Below the pieces are notes generated by a model. The model was not told where the DNA came from and searched no databases. It saw only the letters and a list, made by a program, of their open reading frames with translations. From positions 248,001 through 312,000 of the forward strand of contig NZ_JACIEE010000007.1 of NCBI RefSeq assembly GCF_014196765.1: a DNA stretch of 64,000 bases. The letters run 5' to 3'. The translations under genes and the position numbers were made by a program. Below are positions 26,519 through 35,366 of the stretch, in pieces. Position 1 is the first letter of the stretch. Every line of letters starts with the position of its first letter. Source of the DNA: Mycoplana azooxidifex. Lineage in GTDB: Bacteria > Pseudomonadota > Alphaproteobacteria > Rhizobiales > Rhizobiaceae.

Positions 26519-26685
26519 GAGACACTCCTTCGTTCTGCCGCATGCGGCGGCGTTGTTGATGGGCGTGTTCTGACGGATCGACGTATCCGACATGTTTCCG
26601 GAAAGGAACGGAAGTGTACCAGAGCGTAGCGGCTGCACGCCAGGCTACCGTTTCATACAAATGTCCGGGCAGGACGGGCCGCTGG

Positions 26686-28005
26686 TCAGGGCAGCGCTAC
26701 CTCGGCGGCGAGCCCCCCGCCGGGGCGGTTGTAGAGCCGGACCGTGCCACCGAGCGACGCCGCAAGCTGCTGGGCGATGGCAAGGCCGAGGCCTGCCCCG
26801 CCCGTCTCGCGGTTGCGCGATTGCTCAAGACGGAAAAACGGCTGCATGGCCGCCTCGAGCCTCTCCTCCGGTATGCCCGGCCCGTCGTCGAAGACGGTGA
26901 TGACCGTGCCGCCGTCTCTACCTCGCTCGACGCCGATCTCGGCGCTTCCGGCGAACTTCAAGGCGTTGTCGACGAAATTGGTCAGGACGCGGCGAAGGGC
27001 GTGGGGTTTGGTCGCGACCGTGCCGGAGACCGTACCCACGACCGCGACCGCCTTGCCCGTATCCTGGTAATCATAGGCGATGCTGTCGATGAAGGAGGAA
27101 AGATCGATGCGCGAGGGCTTCTCGCCATTGCCGTGGGCGCTGCGGGCATAGGCGATGCCGTCCTGCACCAGCCGCTCGATCTCGGCGAGGTCGCGCATGA
27201 GCTTTTCCCGCTCGGGCGTGTCGTCGGCCATGTCCGCGCGCAGTCGCATGCGGGTGATCGGCGTCTGGAGGTCGTGTGAGATCGCGGCAAGGATCTGCAC
27301 GCGCTCCTCCAGATAGTGAGCGATGCGCTCGCGCATGGCATTGAAGGCGGCTGCCGCATGGGCAACTTCGCTCGGGCCCTGTTCGCCGAGCGGCGGTCCC
27401 GGCTGGTTGGGATCGAGCGCGTCGGCGGCCGAGGCCAGGGTCTCCAGCGGCCGGACCGCCTGCCGGACGGCATACCATGCACAGAGCATGAGCAGCACCA
27501 TCTGCACGACGAAGACATAGGGCAGCCAGTCCGCCACCGGCATGACGCCGCGCGGCGTGATGTCGATCGTCAGCGGACTGCCGTCGCTGAGCGTCAGATG
27601 CGCCTGCAGGCGGGCGACGTCGCCGGGAATGGCCTCGACGCGCAACGGAAAGCGGTGGCCGACAGCCTCCTCGATGCGGGCTGCGATCTCGGCGCTGCGG
27701 CTCGACGTGTCGGGCACACCGGGCAGGCCTTCCCCGAGAACGAAGCGGTAGCTGCCTCGGCTGAGACGATCGACGAGGCCGGCGCGGTCGACCGCCGGCA
27801 GGCGGTCGAGAACGGCGATGGAGGTGGCCACGTCGTTTTCCAGGGTGCCCAGCATCATCGCCTTGGCCGAGATGTAGCGCTCCATGGAGAGCACGGCGAA
27901 GGAAAGGCCGTAGGCAATGGCGAGGCCGAAGAAGAGAATGAGGAAGATCCGGGCGCGCAACGTGCTCGGCCAGGGCAGCGAACGGGCGATACCTTCCACC
28001 GTCAC
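26686..28005 (-). CDS. Sensor histidine kinase (EnvZ-like)
   Basis: A 439-residue membrane kinase. TM1 is near residues 18-42, a ~120-residue periplasmic domain follows, TM2 is near 160-182, then HAMP, the H-box (ISHDLQTPITRMRLRADM), N-box (LTNFVDNALKFAG), and G boxes (FDDGPGIPEE; GGAGLGLAIAQQL). The pattern HDLQTPITRMRLR is that of EnvZ-class kinases. Its GTG start overlaps the upstream regulator stop as GTGA. The input is unknown; adjacent secreted hydrolases and a DipZ-type protein suggest an envelope stress or redox cue. Confidence 0.92.
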   Translation of the reverse strand: MTVEGIARSLPWPSTLRARIFLILFFGLAIAYGLSFAVLSMERYISAKAMMLGTLENDVATSIAVLDRLPAVDRAGLVDRLSRGSYRFVLGEGLPGVPDTSSRSAEIAARIEEAVGHRFPLRVEAIPGDVARLQAHLTLSDGSPLTIDITPRGVMPVADWLPYVFVVQMVLLMLCAWYAVRQAVRPLETLASAADALDPNQPGPPLGEQGPSEVAHAAAAFNAMRERIAHYLEERVQILAAISHDLQTPITRMRLRADMADDTPEREKLMRDLAEIERLVQDGIAYARSAHGNGEKPSRIDLSSFIDSIAYDYQDTGKAVAVVGTVSGTVATKPHALRRVLTNFVDNALKFAGSAEIGVERGRDGGTVITVFDDGPGIPEERLEAAMQPFFRLEQSRNRETGGAGLGLAIAQQLAASLGGTVRLYNRPGGGLAAEVALP

Positions 28006-28742
28006 TGCCGCGGCTCCGAGATCTCGACCGGCACGGAGAACACGTAGCCTTCGCTGCGCACCGTCTTGATGTAGGTGGGCTCGCGCGCCTCGTCACCGAG
28101 CCGCTGGCGCAGTCGGCTGACCAGAAGATCGATGGAGCGGTCGAAGAGGTCCGCATCGCGACCCTGCGTCAGGTTCAGGAGCTGGTCACGGTTCAGCACC
28201 CGTTGCGGATGGTCGATGAAGACGCGCAGCAGGCGGTATTCGGCCCCGCTGAGCGCAATCGCCGTGCCCTCCCGATCGAGCAGGTGCCGGGCGACGGTAT
28301 CCAGCCGCCAGTCGCCGAAGGTGAGCAACTGGCCTGCCTCGCTGATCTGGAGATTGGGCGGCAGCATGCGCGTGCGCCTCAGCACCGCCTTGATGCGGGC
28401 GAGCAGCTCGCGCGCAGCAAAGGGCTTGGCCAGATAGTCGTCCGCCCCCATTTCGAGGCCGATGATGCGGTCCATCTCGTCGCTGCGCGCCGTCAGCATC
28501 AGGATCGGCGTCGCCTTGTGCTTTCCCGCCCGCAGCTCCCGGCACAGCACGAGCCCGTCATCGCCGGGCATCATCACGTCCAGCACGATGAGATCGACTG
28601 TATTGGCCTCCAGAAAGGCACGCATTTGCCGGCCATCGGCGGCAATGCTCGCCCGCAGCCCGTTTTTCGTCAGGTAGGAGGAAAGCAGTTCGCGGATTTC
28701 GCGGTCGTCATCGACGATCAGGATATGGTCGATATGCTCCAT
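28002..28742 (-). CDS. OmpR-family response regulator
   Basis: A 246-residue regulator with receiver domain (IVDDDREIRELL; phospho-Asp in LIVLDVMMPGDDG; Lys in YLAKPF) and a C-terminal winged helix (LSGAEYRLLRVFIDHPQRVLNRDQLL; DRSIDLLVSRLRQRLGD). It is the partner of the kinase whose gene it overlaps. The start was set at MEHIDHILIVDDD where the receiver fold begins. Direct repeats of one helical turn upstream of the DipZ gene fit an OmpR-type binding site, so that operon is a candidate target. Confidence 0.92.
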   Translation of the reverse strand: MEHIDHILIVDDDREIRELLSSYLTKNGLRASIAADGRQMRAFLEANTVDLIVLDVMMPGDDGLVLCRELRAGKHKATPILMLTARSDEMDRIIGLEMGADDYLAKPFAARELLARIKAVLRRTRMLPPNLQISEAGQLLTFGDWRLDTVARHLLDREGTAIALSGAEYRLLRVFIDHPQRVLNRDQLLNLTQGRDADLFDRSIDLLVSRLRQRLGDEAREPTYIKTVRSEGYVFSVPVEISEPRQ

Positions 28743-28846
28743 GGACGGACTTTCGAAGCCTCCTGTGGCGGCCCATCTGCCACCACACCGTTCTAGACCT
28801 TGCGCCGGCTCCCGCGAAGGGGAGAAATGGCGATGAAGCAGTCCGC

Positions 28847-29890
28847 TCACAAGCGGGCGACGTCGAGCACGGCCTGCGCGAAGGCCTGCGGTGCCTCCTG
28901 CGGCAGGTTGTGGCCGATGCCGCCGGAAATGGTGCGGTGCTCGTATTTTCCGGTGAACTTCTTGGCATAGATGGCGGGATCGGGATGCGGCGCGCCGTTG
29001 GCATCGCCTTCGAGCGTGATCGTCGGGATGGCGATGGCGGGAGCCTCCGCGAGCCGGCGTTCATAGGCGTCGTATTTCTCCTCTCCCTGCGAAAGCCCAA
29101 GGCGCCAGCGATAATTGTCGATGGTGACGGCGACGTGGTCCGGATTGTCGAAGGCCGCAGCCGAGCGCTGGAAGGTCTCATCGTCGAAGTCCCAGGTGGG
29201 CGAGGCCGTGCGCCAGATCAGCCGTGCAAAATCGCGCGTGTTGGCCGCGTAGCCGAGGCGACCCCGCTCCGTTGCGAAATAGAACTGATACCACCAGGAG
29301 AGCTCTGCTGACGGCGCCAGCGGCCTGGCGTTCGCCGCCTGGCTGCCGATCAGGTAGCCGCTGACCGAAACCAAAGCCTGGCAGCGTTCCGGCCAGAGCG
29401 CAGCCATGATGTTGACGGTGCGCGCGCCCCAGTCGCAGCCGGCGACGATCGCCTTTTCGATGCCGAGCGCATCCATCAAGGCGATCATGTCGACGGCAAG
29501 CGCCGATTGCTGGCCGTTGCGCGGCGTCTCGTCCGAAAGGAAGCGGGTGGTGCCGTAGCCGCGAAGAAAGGGGACGATCACCCGATAGCCCGCCGCCGCG
29601 AGGATCGGCGCGACATCGACGAAACTGTGGATGTCGTAGGGCCACCCGTGCACCAGCAGCACCACCGGTCCGTCCGCCGGACCGGCTTCGGCATAGCCGA
29701 TATCAAGGACACCGGCCTTCACCTGCTTCAGCGTCGCAAAGGACGTATGCCCCTTCGCCTTGGCCATGGACGGTGATGCTGCCGACGATTGGGCATTGGC
29801 GATGGTTGCGGCGCCGAACTCGGCCGCGGCGACCATCATGGCGGCAAAGCCGAAGAACCGGCGGCGCTGGTGATCGATCATGTCTCGCAT
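28847..29890 (-). CDS. Exported alpha/beta hydrolase (epoxide hydrolase-like)
   Basis: A 347-residue protein with an N-terminal export signal containing RRRFFGF, a twin-arginine-like motif, then a hydrophobic stretch ending near ANAQ. The hydrolase core shows the oxyanion motif HGWPYD and the nucleophile elbow AGCDWGARTV, where an Asp replaces the usual Ser (epoxide hydrolase/dehalogenase type). GIGHNLPQEAP supplies the catalytic His. This points to an epoxide hydrolase or haloalkane dehalogenase-like activity in the periplasm. The start was chosen behind CGGAGAAAG. It is divergent from the DipZ-type gene. Confidence 0.8.
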   Translation of the reverse strand: MRDMIDHQRRRFFGFAAMMVAAAEFGAATIANAQSSAASPSMAKAKGHTSFATLKQVKAGVLDIGYAEAGPADGPVVLLVHGWPYDIHSFVDVAPILAAAGYRVIVPFLRGYGTTRFLSDETPRNGQQSALAVDMIALMDALGIEKAIVAGCDWGARTVNIMAALWPERCQALVSVSGYLIGSQAANARPLAPSAELSWWYQFYFATERGRLGYAANTRDFARLIWRTASPTWDFDDETFQRSAAAFDNPDHVAVTIDNYRWRLGLSQGEEKYDAYERRLAEAPAIAIPTITLEGDANGAPHPDPAIYAKKFTGKYEHRTISGGIGHNLPQEAPQAFAQAVLDVARL

Positions 29891-29938
29891 GGGCTTTCTC
29901 CGGGTGAGATTGAACATGACGCCGATATGGCCTGCTGC

Positions 29939-30019
29939 ATGTATCCCCGATGTGTTCGGGACGATCCCCTATTGCATGCGGGTGTAGCATCCGCCCGCCG
30001 GGATACATTCCTATACATT
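29939..30019. promoter_or_regulatory. Repeats in the divergent hydrolase/DipZ promoter region
   Basis: The 319-base gap contains ATGTATCCC (29939) facing GGGATACAT (30000), and a direct repeat ATACATT at 30003 and 30013, ten bases apart. One-turn direct repeats are typical of OmpR-family regulator sites. Nothing else could be identified in the rest of the gap. Confidence 0.35.
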
Positions 30020-30209
30020 TCCCGCCCCGACGCAGGCAATCAGCCGAAGCGATTGTCCCGCTGTGTAGCGAGGCGGGGCCTTCCTACACTTCGGTACAAT
30101 TTCGCCCCGTCCCTGACACATGCGAGATACGCGCCGCTGGCCAGATCGCTCCCGTTGCTGGCCGCGCCACCTCGCCGGTCAGCGCCGTAACCCCGGTTCA
30201 AAGGAAACG

Positions 30210-31970
30210 ATGATGACGCTTCTTGTCATTGCCTATCTCGGAGGCGCGCTGACCATTCTAAGCCCGTGCATCCTCCCCGTCCTGCCCTTCGTCTTCGCCC
30301 GTGCCGGCCAGCCTTTCCTGCACAGCACGCTGCCCATGCTGATCGGCATGGCGGCGACGTTCACGCTGGTCGCAACGCTGGCGGCGGTCGGCGGCAGCTG
30401 GGCGATCCACGCCAATGAATATGGCCGCCTCGCCGCCATCGCGCTGCTCGCCGTCTTCGGCATCAGCCTCCTTTCCCCCCGCATCGCAAGCATCGCCAGC
30501 CGGCCGGTGGTCGATCTCGGCAACCGGCTGTTGAAAGCATCCGATCGTTCGGGCGCCGGGCAGACGGCGGCGGGATCGCTCGTGCTCGGCATCGCCACCG
30601 GCCTGCTCTGGGCGCCCTGCGCCGGACCGATCCTGGGGCTGGTGCTGACGGGTGCAGCGCTTCAGGGCGCCAATCTCGAAACCACCGTCCTGCTGCTCGC
30701 CTATGCCGCGGGTGCTGTGACCTCGCTTGCCGTGGCTCTCTTCGTCGGTGGCCGGGTCTTTGCCGGCATGAAGCGGTCGCTCGGCGTCAGCGAAAGGCTT
30801 CGCCAGGCCTTGGGCGTCGCAGTTCTGGTGGGCGTCGCCACCATCGCACTCGGCCTCGATACCGGGCTGCTGGCCCGGCTTTCCTATGCCGGCACCACCG
30901 CCCTGGAACAGACCGTGCTCGACCGCCTTCATCCCAGGTCGAGGGATGAGAGTACCGAGGCGATCGTCGGCGTCGCCGAAAGCACGCAGCCGTTCCGCAG
31001 CGACCTGCCGGTCGAAGGCACAGCCCCCGCGCTCGACGGCGCCGTCGAATGGCTGAATTCGCCGCCGCTCGACAGCAAGGCGCTCCGCGGCAAGGTCGTG
31101 CTCGTCGATTTCTGGACCTATTCCTGCATCAACTGCATTCGCACAGTGCCCTACGTCCGCGCCTGGGCGGAGAAGTACAAGGACCAGGGCCTGGTCGTCA
31201 TCGGCGTGCATGCGCCGGAATTCGCCTTCGAGAAGAAGATCGACAACGTCAGAAAGGCGGTCGAGGACTTCGGCATCGTCTATCCGGTCGCGATCGACAA
31301 CGACTACCGCATCTGGCGCGCATTCGACAACAGCTACTGGCCGGCGCACTACTTGATCGATGCGCAGGGCCGGATCCGCTATCACCATTTCGGCGAGGGC
31401 AACTATGCCCGGACCGAAGAAGCGATCCAGGGCCTGCTGCGCGAGGCCGGCAGCAACAAGCAGGCAAGCGCTATGGTCACGCCCGACGCCAGCGGCGCCG
31501 AAGCGGGCCCGGACTTGCAGAACGTTCGCTCCGGCGAAACCTATCTCGGCTATCAGCGCGCCACGAACTTCGTTTCCCCCGAAGGCCTCGCTGCCGATGC
31601 CCCGCGCGCCTATTCGATCGAAAGGCCGGGCCTCAACGCATGGGGCCTGTCCGGAACTTGGACCGTCGGCCCGGAAAGTGCTAAACTCGACCGGCCGCAA
31701 GGCGGCATCTCCTACCGTTTCAGCGCCCGCGACCTGCATCTCGTCCTCGGACCGACTGCCGCGGGAAAGGCGGCACGCTTCCAGGTCACGATCGATGGCA
31801 AGGCGCCGGGCGCCGATCACGGTGCCGACATCGACGAAGCCGGCAACGGCACGGTGACCGCGACCCGGCTCTACCAGCTCGTCCGCCAGGCGGGCGAGGT
31901 GGAGGAGCGGACGTTCGAAATCCGTTTCCTCGATCCCGGCGTCGAGGCCTACGCCTTCACTTTCGGCTGA
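30210..31970 (+). CDS. DipZ-type fusion: CcdA-like transporter plus thioredoxin domain
   Basis: A 586-residue membrane protein that carries reducing power across the inner membrane. The CcdA/DsbD-like part (residues 1-~250) has the two transmembrane Cys in LSPCILPVLP and LWAPCAGPILG. The TlpA-like thioredoxin domain (~280-420) contains CxxC as YSCINCIRTVPY. A beta-rich C-terminal domain (~450-586) follows, as in mycobacterial DipZ. The start was placed at MMTLLV behind AAGGAAA. It is likely co-transcribed with the hydrolase 45 bases downstream. Role: periplasmic thiol redox or peroxide repair; inferred from family. Confidence 0.9.
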   Translation: MMTLLVIAYLGGALTILSPCILPVLPFVFARAGQPFLHSTLPMLIGMAATFTLVATLAAVGGSWAIHANEYGRLAAIALLAVFGISLLSPRIASIASRPVVDLGNRLLKASDRSGAGQTAAGSLVLGIATGLLWAPCAGPILGLVLTGAALQGANLETTVLLLAYAAGAVTSLAVALFVGGRVFAGMKRSLGVSERLRQALGVAVLVGVATIALGLDTGLLARLSYAGTTALEQTVLDRLHPRSRDESTEAIVGVAESTQPFRSDLPVEGTAPALDGAVEWLNSPPLDSKALRGKVVLVDFWTYSCINCIRTVPYVRAWAEKYKDQGLVVIGVHAPEFAFEKKIDNVRKAVEDFGIVYPVAIDNDYRIWRAFDNSYWPAHYLIDAQGRIRYHHFGEGNYARTEEAIQGLLREAGSNKQASAMVTPDASGAEAGPDLQNVRSGETYLGYQRATNFVSPEGLAADAPRAYSIERPGLNAWGLSGTWTVGPESAKLDRPQGGISYRFSARDLHLVLGPTAAGKAARFQVTIDGKAPGADHGADIDEAGNGTVTATRLYQLVRQAGEVEERTFEIRFLDPGVEAYAFTFG

Positions 31971-32015
31971 ACAGCCCTTCCCTTTTCCTTCCCCCATCAA
32001 TCACAGGAGACAGAC

Positions 32016-32774
32016 ATGAACCGCCGTACTCTCTCGACACTCGCCCTCGCCTTCGCAACCAGCGTCATCGCCGTTGCCGCGCATGCGGCCGAGGTGAAGA
32101 ACATCGTTATCGTCCACGGCGCGCTGGCCGATGGTTCGGGCTGGCGCAAGGCGACGGACATCCTCGAAGATCGCGGCTTCAACGTCACGATCGTCCAGCA
32201 GCCGATCACCTCGCTTACCGACGATATCGCGGCAACCAGGCGGGTGCTCGACCTCCAGGACGGGCCGGTCCTGCTCGTCGGCCATAGCTACGGCGGCATC
32301 GTCATCACCGAAGCCGGCAACGACGACAGGGTGGCAGGTCTCGTCTACGTCGCGGCCTTCCAGCCGGACAAGGGCGAAAGCCTGCTCTCTCTGGCAAGCT
32401 CGAAGCCGGCCAGCGGCATGAATATCCGCGAAACGAAGGACGGCAAGTTCCTCTATATCGACCCCGCGGCCTTCCCCAACGACTTCGGGGCCGACCTGCC
32501 GAAGGATGAAGCGGAATTTCTCGCCAAATCCCAGGTGTTCGCCGCCAAGGAGGCTTTCGCGGCGAAGGTCGGCGATCCGGCCTGGAAGACCAGGAAGAGC
32601 TGGGCGATCGTCGCCACCGCGGATCGCTCGATCAATCCCGAGCTCGAGCGCGCCATGGCCAGCCGCGCCGGCAGCGACGTCACCGAGATCGAAGCAAGCC
32701 ACGCCGTCTTCGCCTCGCAACCGGAAAAGGTGGCCGACGTGATCGCAAAGGCCGCGAACGCGCTTTCGGAGTGA
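32016..32774 (+). CDS. Secreted alpha/beta hydrolase
   Basis: A 252-residue serine hydrolase with a Sec signal peptide ending AHAAE. The oxyanion segment is VIVHGALADGSGW, the nucleophile is in LVGHSYGG, an Asp/Glu follows later, and the His is in IEASHAVFASQPEKV. Its closest type is the small esterase/lactonase-like salicylate-esterase group (EstC-like). AGGAGA precedes the ATG. It follows the DipZ gene with a 45-base gap, and a weak hairpin follows it. Confidence 0.85.
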   Translation: MNRRTLSTLALAFATSVIAVAAHAAEVKNIVIVHGALADGSGWRKATDILEDRGFNVTIVQQPITSLTDDIAATRRVLDLQDGPVLLVGHSYGGIVITEAGNDDRVAGLVYVAAFQPDKGESLLSLASSKPASGMNIRETKDGKFLYIDPAAFPNDFGADLPKDEAEFLAKSQVFAAKEAFAAKVGDPAWKTRKSWAIVATADRSINPELERAMASRAGSDVTEIEASHAVFASQPEKVADVIAKAANALSE

Positions 32775-32782
32775 TGCGGAAC

Positions 32783-32813
32783 AGGGCGGCTCCGACGCGC
32801 TCGGGGCCGCCCT
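32783..32813 (+). terminator. Weak terminator-like hairpin after secreted hydrolase
   Basis: AGGGCGG and CCGCCCT pair, with a further inner TCCGA/TCGG pairing, soon after the hydrolase stop. The following sequence has only two T, so termination may be partial. Confidence 0.4.
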
Positions 32814-32850
32814 TGGTAGCTCCGCGAGCGCTGTTCTGCCTCTCGCACAA

Positions 32851-33762
32851 TCAATGCTTGAAGCAATTTTCGCGATGCCAGCGGAGAAAATGAGGATGCG
32901 GCCTTTCGAAAGGCCGCGATGGGACGATGGCCATTCCGGTCTTGTTGATCAACCCCCAGATGCTCTCCGGGTCATTGACCTGCCGTGAGACCAGGATATT
33001 CAGCTCGTCCGAAAGGCTGATGAGGCCGCGGTCAAACATCCAGTGAGCCGTGCCCGACAGCGCAATGCCATTGGTGAGAATATCGGGTCCGCTTGCCTCG
33101 ACAGGCCGAATATGGGCAGCGTCGACTTCCGCGCGCCCGCCGCCATTTATGAGCTTTAACCCGGTGATCGCACACCTCTTGTCGTAGGCCTGCAAGACAA
33201 GCCGTCGAAACAACCGGTCACGAACGATCCGCGACGAGAGCTGTGTGACGCGGTCGCGCTCCTGCTCAAATAGGAACGGCGCCTGAGCTCCATTTTCAAA
33301 CCCAGCAGCAGGGAGTGTAGCTCCCCACTCTTCCGTTCGCGGCAACTCAGGCTCATCCTCATCCAAGCCAATCGACACGATACGATTGAAATCTGCCACG
33401 GAAATGGGCCTTACAGCCGCCTGCGCCCTGCCAGAAATCCGCCCCTCATCATTCAAGACGCCGCGCTCTATGACCCCCTCTGGTCCAGTGAAAGGAACGG
33501 GATTGATGAAGTCGAGATAGCTGCCTGGATCTATCAGCGCCAGATGCATCCCTGGGGCCTTTGGGTCCGGGATAACCCGATCGACTTTGGCCACAGCAAA
33601 ATAGCCGCGTGTCGCCGCAACCTTGCGCGGCTCATAGTAAATAATCCAGTCTCCGACACAGGCTTGCACACGGCCGAGATACTGGCTCGGAAATTGATAC
33701 TGTTCCGCTGGACTGTCGTCGTAGATCGAATCTGACCGATGAATAAAAACCCCGAATCCCAT
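32851..33762 (-). CDS. HNH endonuclease with PUA/EVE-like N-terminal domain
   Basis: A 303-residue protein. The C-terminal HNH_2-type nuclease domain shows CAITGLKL, DAAHIRPVEASGPD and NGIALSGTAHWMFDRG, keeping the His-Asn-His core. The N-terminal ~110 residues (VGDWIIYYEPRK; RGYFAVAKVDRVI) have the look of an EVE/PUA-like domain, which in EVE-HNH enzymes reads modified cytosine. The gene is visibly less GC-rich than its neighbours, stands alone between two operons and has no methylase beside it, all consistent with a horizontally acquired modification-dependent restriction enzyme. The domain assignment of the N-terminus is inference. Confidence 0.75.
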   Translation of the reverse strand: MGFGVFIHRSDSIYDDSPAEQYQFPSQYLGRVQACVGDWIIYYEPRKVAATRGYFAVAKVDRVIPDPKAPGMHLALIDPGSYLDFINPVPFTGPEGVIERGVLNDEGRISGRAQAAVRPISVADFNRIVSIGLDEDEPELPRTEEWGATLPAAGFENGAQAPFLFEQERDRVTQLSSRIVRDRLFRRLVLQAYDKRCAITGLKLINGGGRAEVDAAHIRPVEASGPDILTNGIALSGTAHWMFDRGLISLSDELNILVSRQVNDPESIWGLINKTGMAIVPSRPFERPHPHFLRWHRENCFKH

Positions 33763-33854
33763 GCCTGATGCTTAGCACAGCAAGCACCGTCCCGGATATG
33801 ATGGCTGCACCTCACGCGAAGCGGGACGGGGCAGCCGGGACGGTGCGGCTTCAA

Positions 33855-34781
33855 TCATACGCTGGCTTCGAGACGCGCCCCTTCGAAGCGCTCGATCATG
33901 GCGACGATCGATCCTGCGTCGGGCATCAGGCAGGCGGCCGTTGCCACTGCGTCGGCTATTGCCGCCGTGGGGGCGGAGACCGAGATTGCGCGCCAGCGAG
34001 CGGGTCCCGGCCTCCCGGTGGCGGGGTCGAGAATATGGCCGTCTTGTCCGGCCTGGTCGAAGGTCGTGCCGAGGGGCGCGGAGGTGGCGAGCGCGCGCTG
34101 GCGCAGCGCCAGGCGTTCGCCCGTTTCCAGTCGTACTGGCCACCCCTCTCCGGATATGCCGCCGCCCTCCGGTCTGCCGCCGAGTGCGCGGAACTCTCCG
34201 GTATCGATCAGGATGTCGGTCAACCCTTCGGCTTCCAAAAGCGTGGCGACCCGGTCGGCGACATAGCCTTGACCGATGCCGTTCAGCGTCAGGGCCATGC
34301 CGGGCTGAAGGGCGATCACCGCGGCATCGAGTTCCACCTTGTACCAGCCGGTCCTGCGCCGTACCTCTTCGATCGCCTCCGCATCGGGCCGCCCCCCGTT
34401 TGCAGCGGATTGCGCCCAGAGCGCCCAGAGCGACTGCACGGTCGGATCGAACCGTCCGCCGCTAGCCCGATGCACGGCGCCCGCCAGCGACAGGCACTCC
34501 AACAGCTCGAAGGGCGGGGCTGTGAGATGCCCATCACGGTTCAGCCGCGAGAGCGCGCTGTCCGGGCGGTAGAGGCTGAGGATATCCTCCAGCCGGCCGA
34601 TTTCGGCCATGACCCGCGCGGCGATGGCCTCGCCATCGGGATGGTCGAGGCGGATCGAGGCGCGCGCACCGAGCGCCTGCCCGGTCCAGAGGCGGGCAGT
34701 TCCAGTATCGGCACGGGCGGCGGCGGGCAGTGCGGCCAGAACCGCGGAAATCGCGATCAGGCGGCGGCGGGTGATCGTCAT
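33855..34781 (-). CDS. nosX: FAD:protein FMN transferase NosX (ApbE family)
   Basis: A 308-residue ApbE-type flavinyl transferase, exported by a twin-arginine signal (ITRRRLIAIS...ARAD). NosX attaches FMN covalently to NosR, which passes electrons to N2O reductase. Motifs typical of ApbE (LTLNGIGQGYVADRVA, DTGEFRALG) are visible. It is the last gene of nosRZDFYLX, three bases after nosL. Full length with no defect. Confidence 0.92.
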   Translation of the reverse strand: MTITRRRLIAISAVLAALPAAARADTGTARLWTGQALGARASIRLDHPDGEAIAARVMAEIGRLEDILSLYRPDSALSRLNRDGHLTAPPFELLECLSLAGAVHRASGGRFDPTVQSLWALWAQSAANGGRPDAEAIEEVRRRTGWYKVELDAAVIALQPGMALTLNGIGQGYVADRVATLLEAEGLTDILIDTGEFRALGGRPEGGGISGEGWPVRLETGERLALRQRALATSAPLGTTFDQAGQDGHILDPATGRPGPARWRAISVSAPTAAIADAVATAACLMPDAGSIVAMIERFEGARLEASV

Positions 34782-34784
34782 GGC

Positions 34785-35366
34785 TCAGCCTCCGGCTGGA
34801 TGGGACAGGGTGTGCAGGCGGTCGCGAAAGTCCTCGTCGTCAGCCTCGCGGCCTTCGCCGGTCTCGACTGGCGCGAGGACCATGTCGTCGGCGATATCCG
34901 AGAGCGCCAAGACATGGCCGCCCTCGGCGAGCGCGAAAGCATCGGCCCGCTCCCGGCTGGAAAACGGCACGGCTTCCGGCGCTCCCATGCCGCCCTCTCG
35001 CGCCGAGCCGACAACATAGAAGGCCGCCTCGGCGGCGATCCAGTTGCCCTTGCCCGGCTGGTCCCACGTCGCCCCCGCAGCACCCATGTCATTGACATAA
35101 ACGGCGAGGATCGGGGCTACCTGCTCGGGTGCGCGGGTATAGGCAATGACGTCGCGCACCTGGCTAAAGAACAGCGGAGCGGGGTAGCCATCCAGAAAGA
35201 CCTGGGCCTTGGGACCGGGATGCTCCAGAAGGTTCATCTGGCAGTAATGGCCGAGGGTGTCGGGCGTCATCTCCTGCGGTGCGATGTTGCGGCTCACCTC
35301 TTCCTTGCAGGCGGAAAGGAGCGCGAGCGCGGCAAGGAGCAAAGCGTGGCGGAGGCGTTTCCTCAT
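34785..35366 (-). CDS. nosL: Copper chaperone lipoprotein NosL
   Basis: A 193-residue lipoprotein (LSAC lipobox after LLLAALALL) that delivers Cu(I) for NosZ CuZ assembly. The conserved segment is YCQMNLLEHPGPKAQVFLDG, where the Cys and Met are the expected copper ligands. WDQPGKGNWIAAEAAFYV and the later PFSSRERADAFA match the NosL family. The C-terminus carries an acidic tail. The start ATG overlaps the nosY stop by four bases, in the standard nos order. Confidence 0.92.
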   Translation of the reverse strand: MRKRLRHALLLAALALLSACKEEVSRNIAPQEMTPDTLGHYCQMNLLEHPGPKAQVFLDGYPAPLFFSQVRDVIAYTRAPEQVAPILAVYVNDMGAAGATWDQPGKGNWIAAEAAFYVVGSAREGGMGAPEAVPFSSRERADAFALAEGGHVLALSDIADDMVLAPVETGEGREADDEDFRDRLHTLSHPAGG

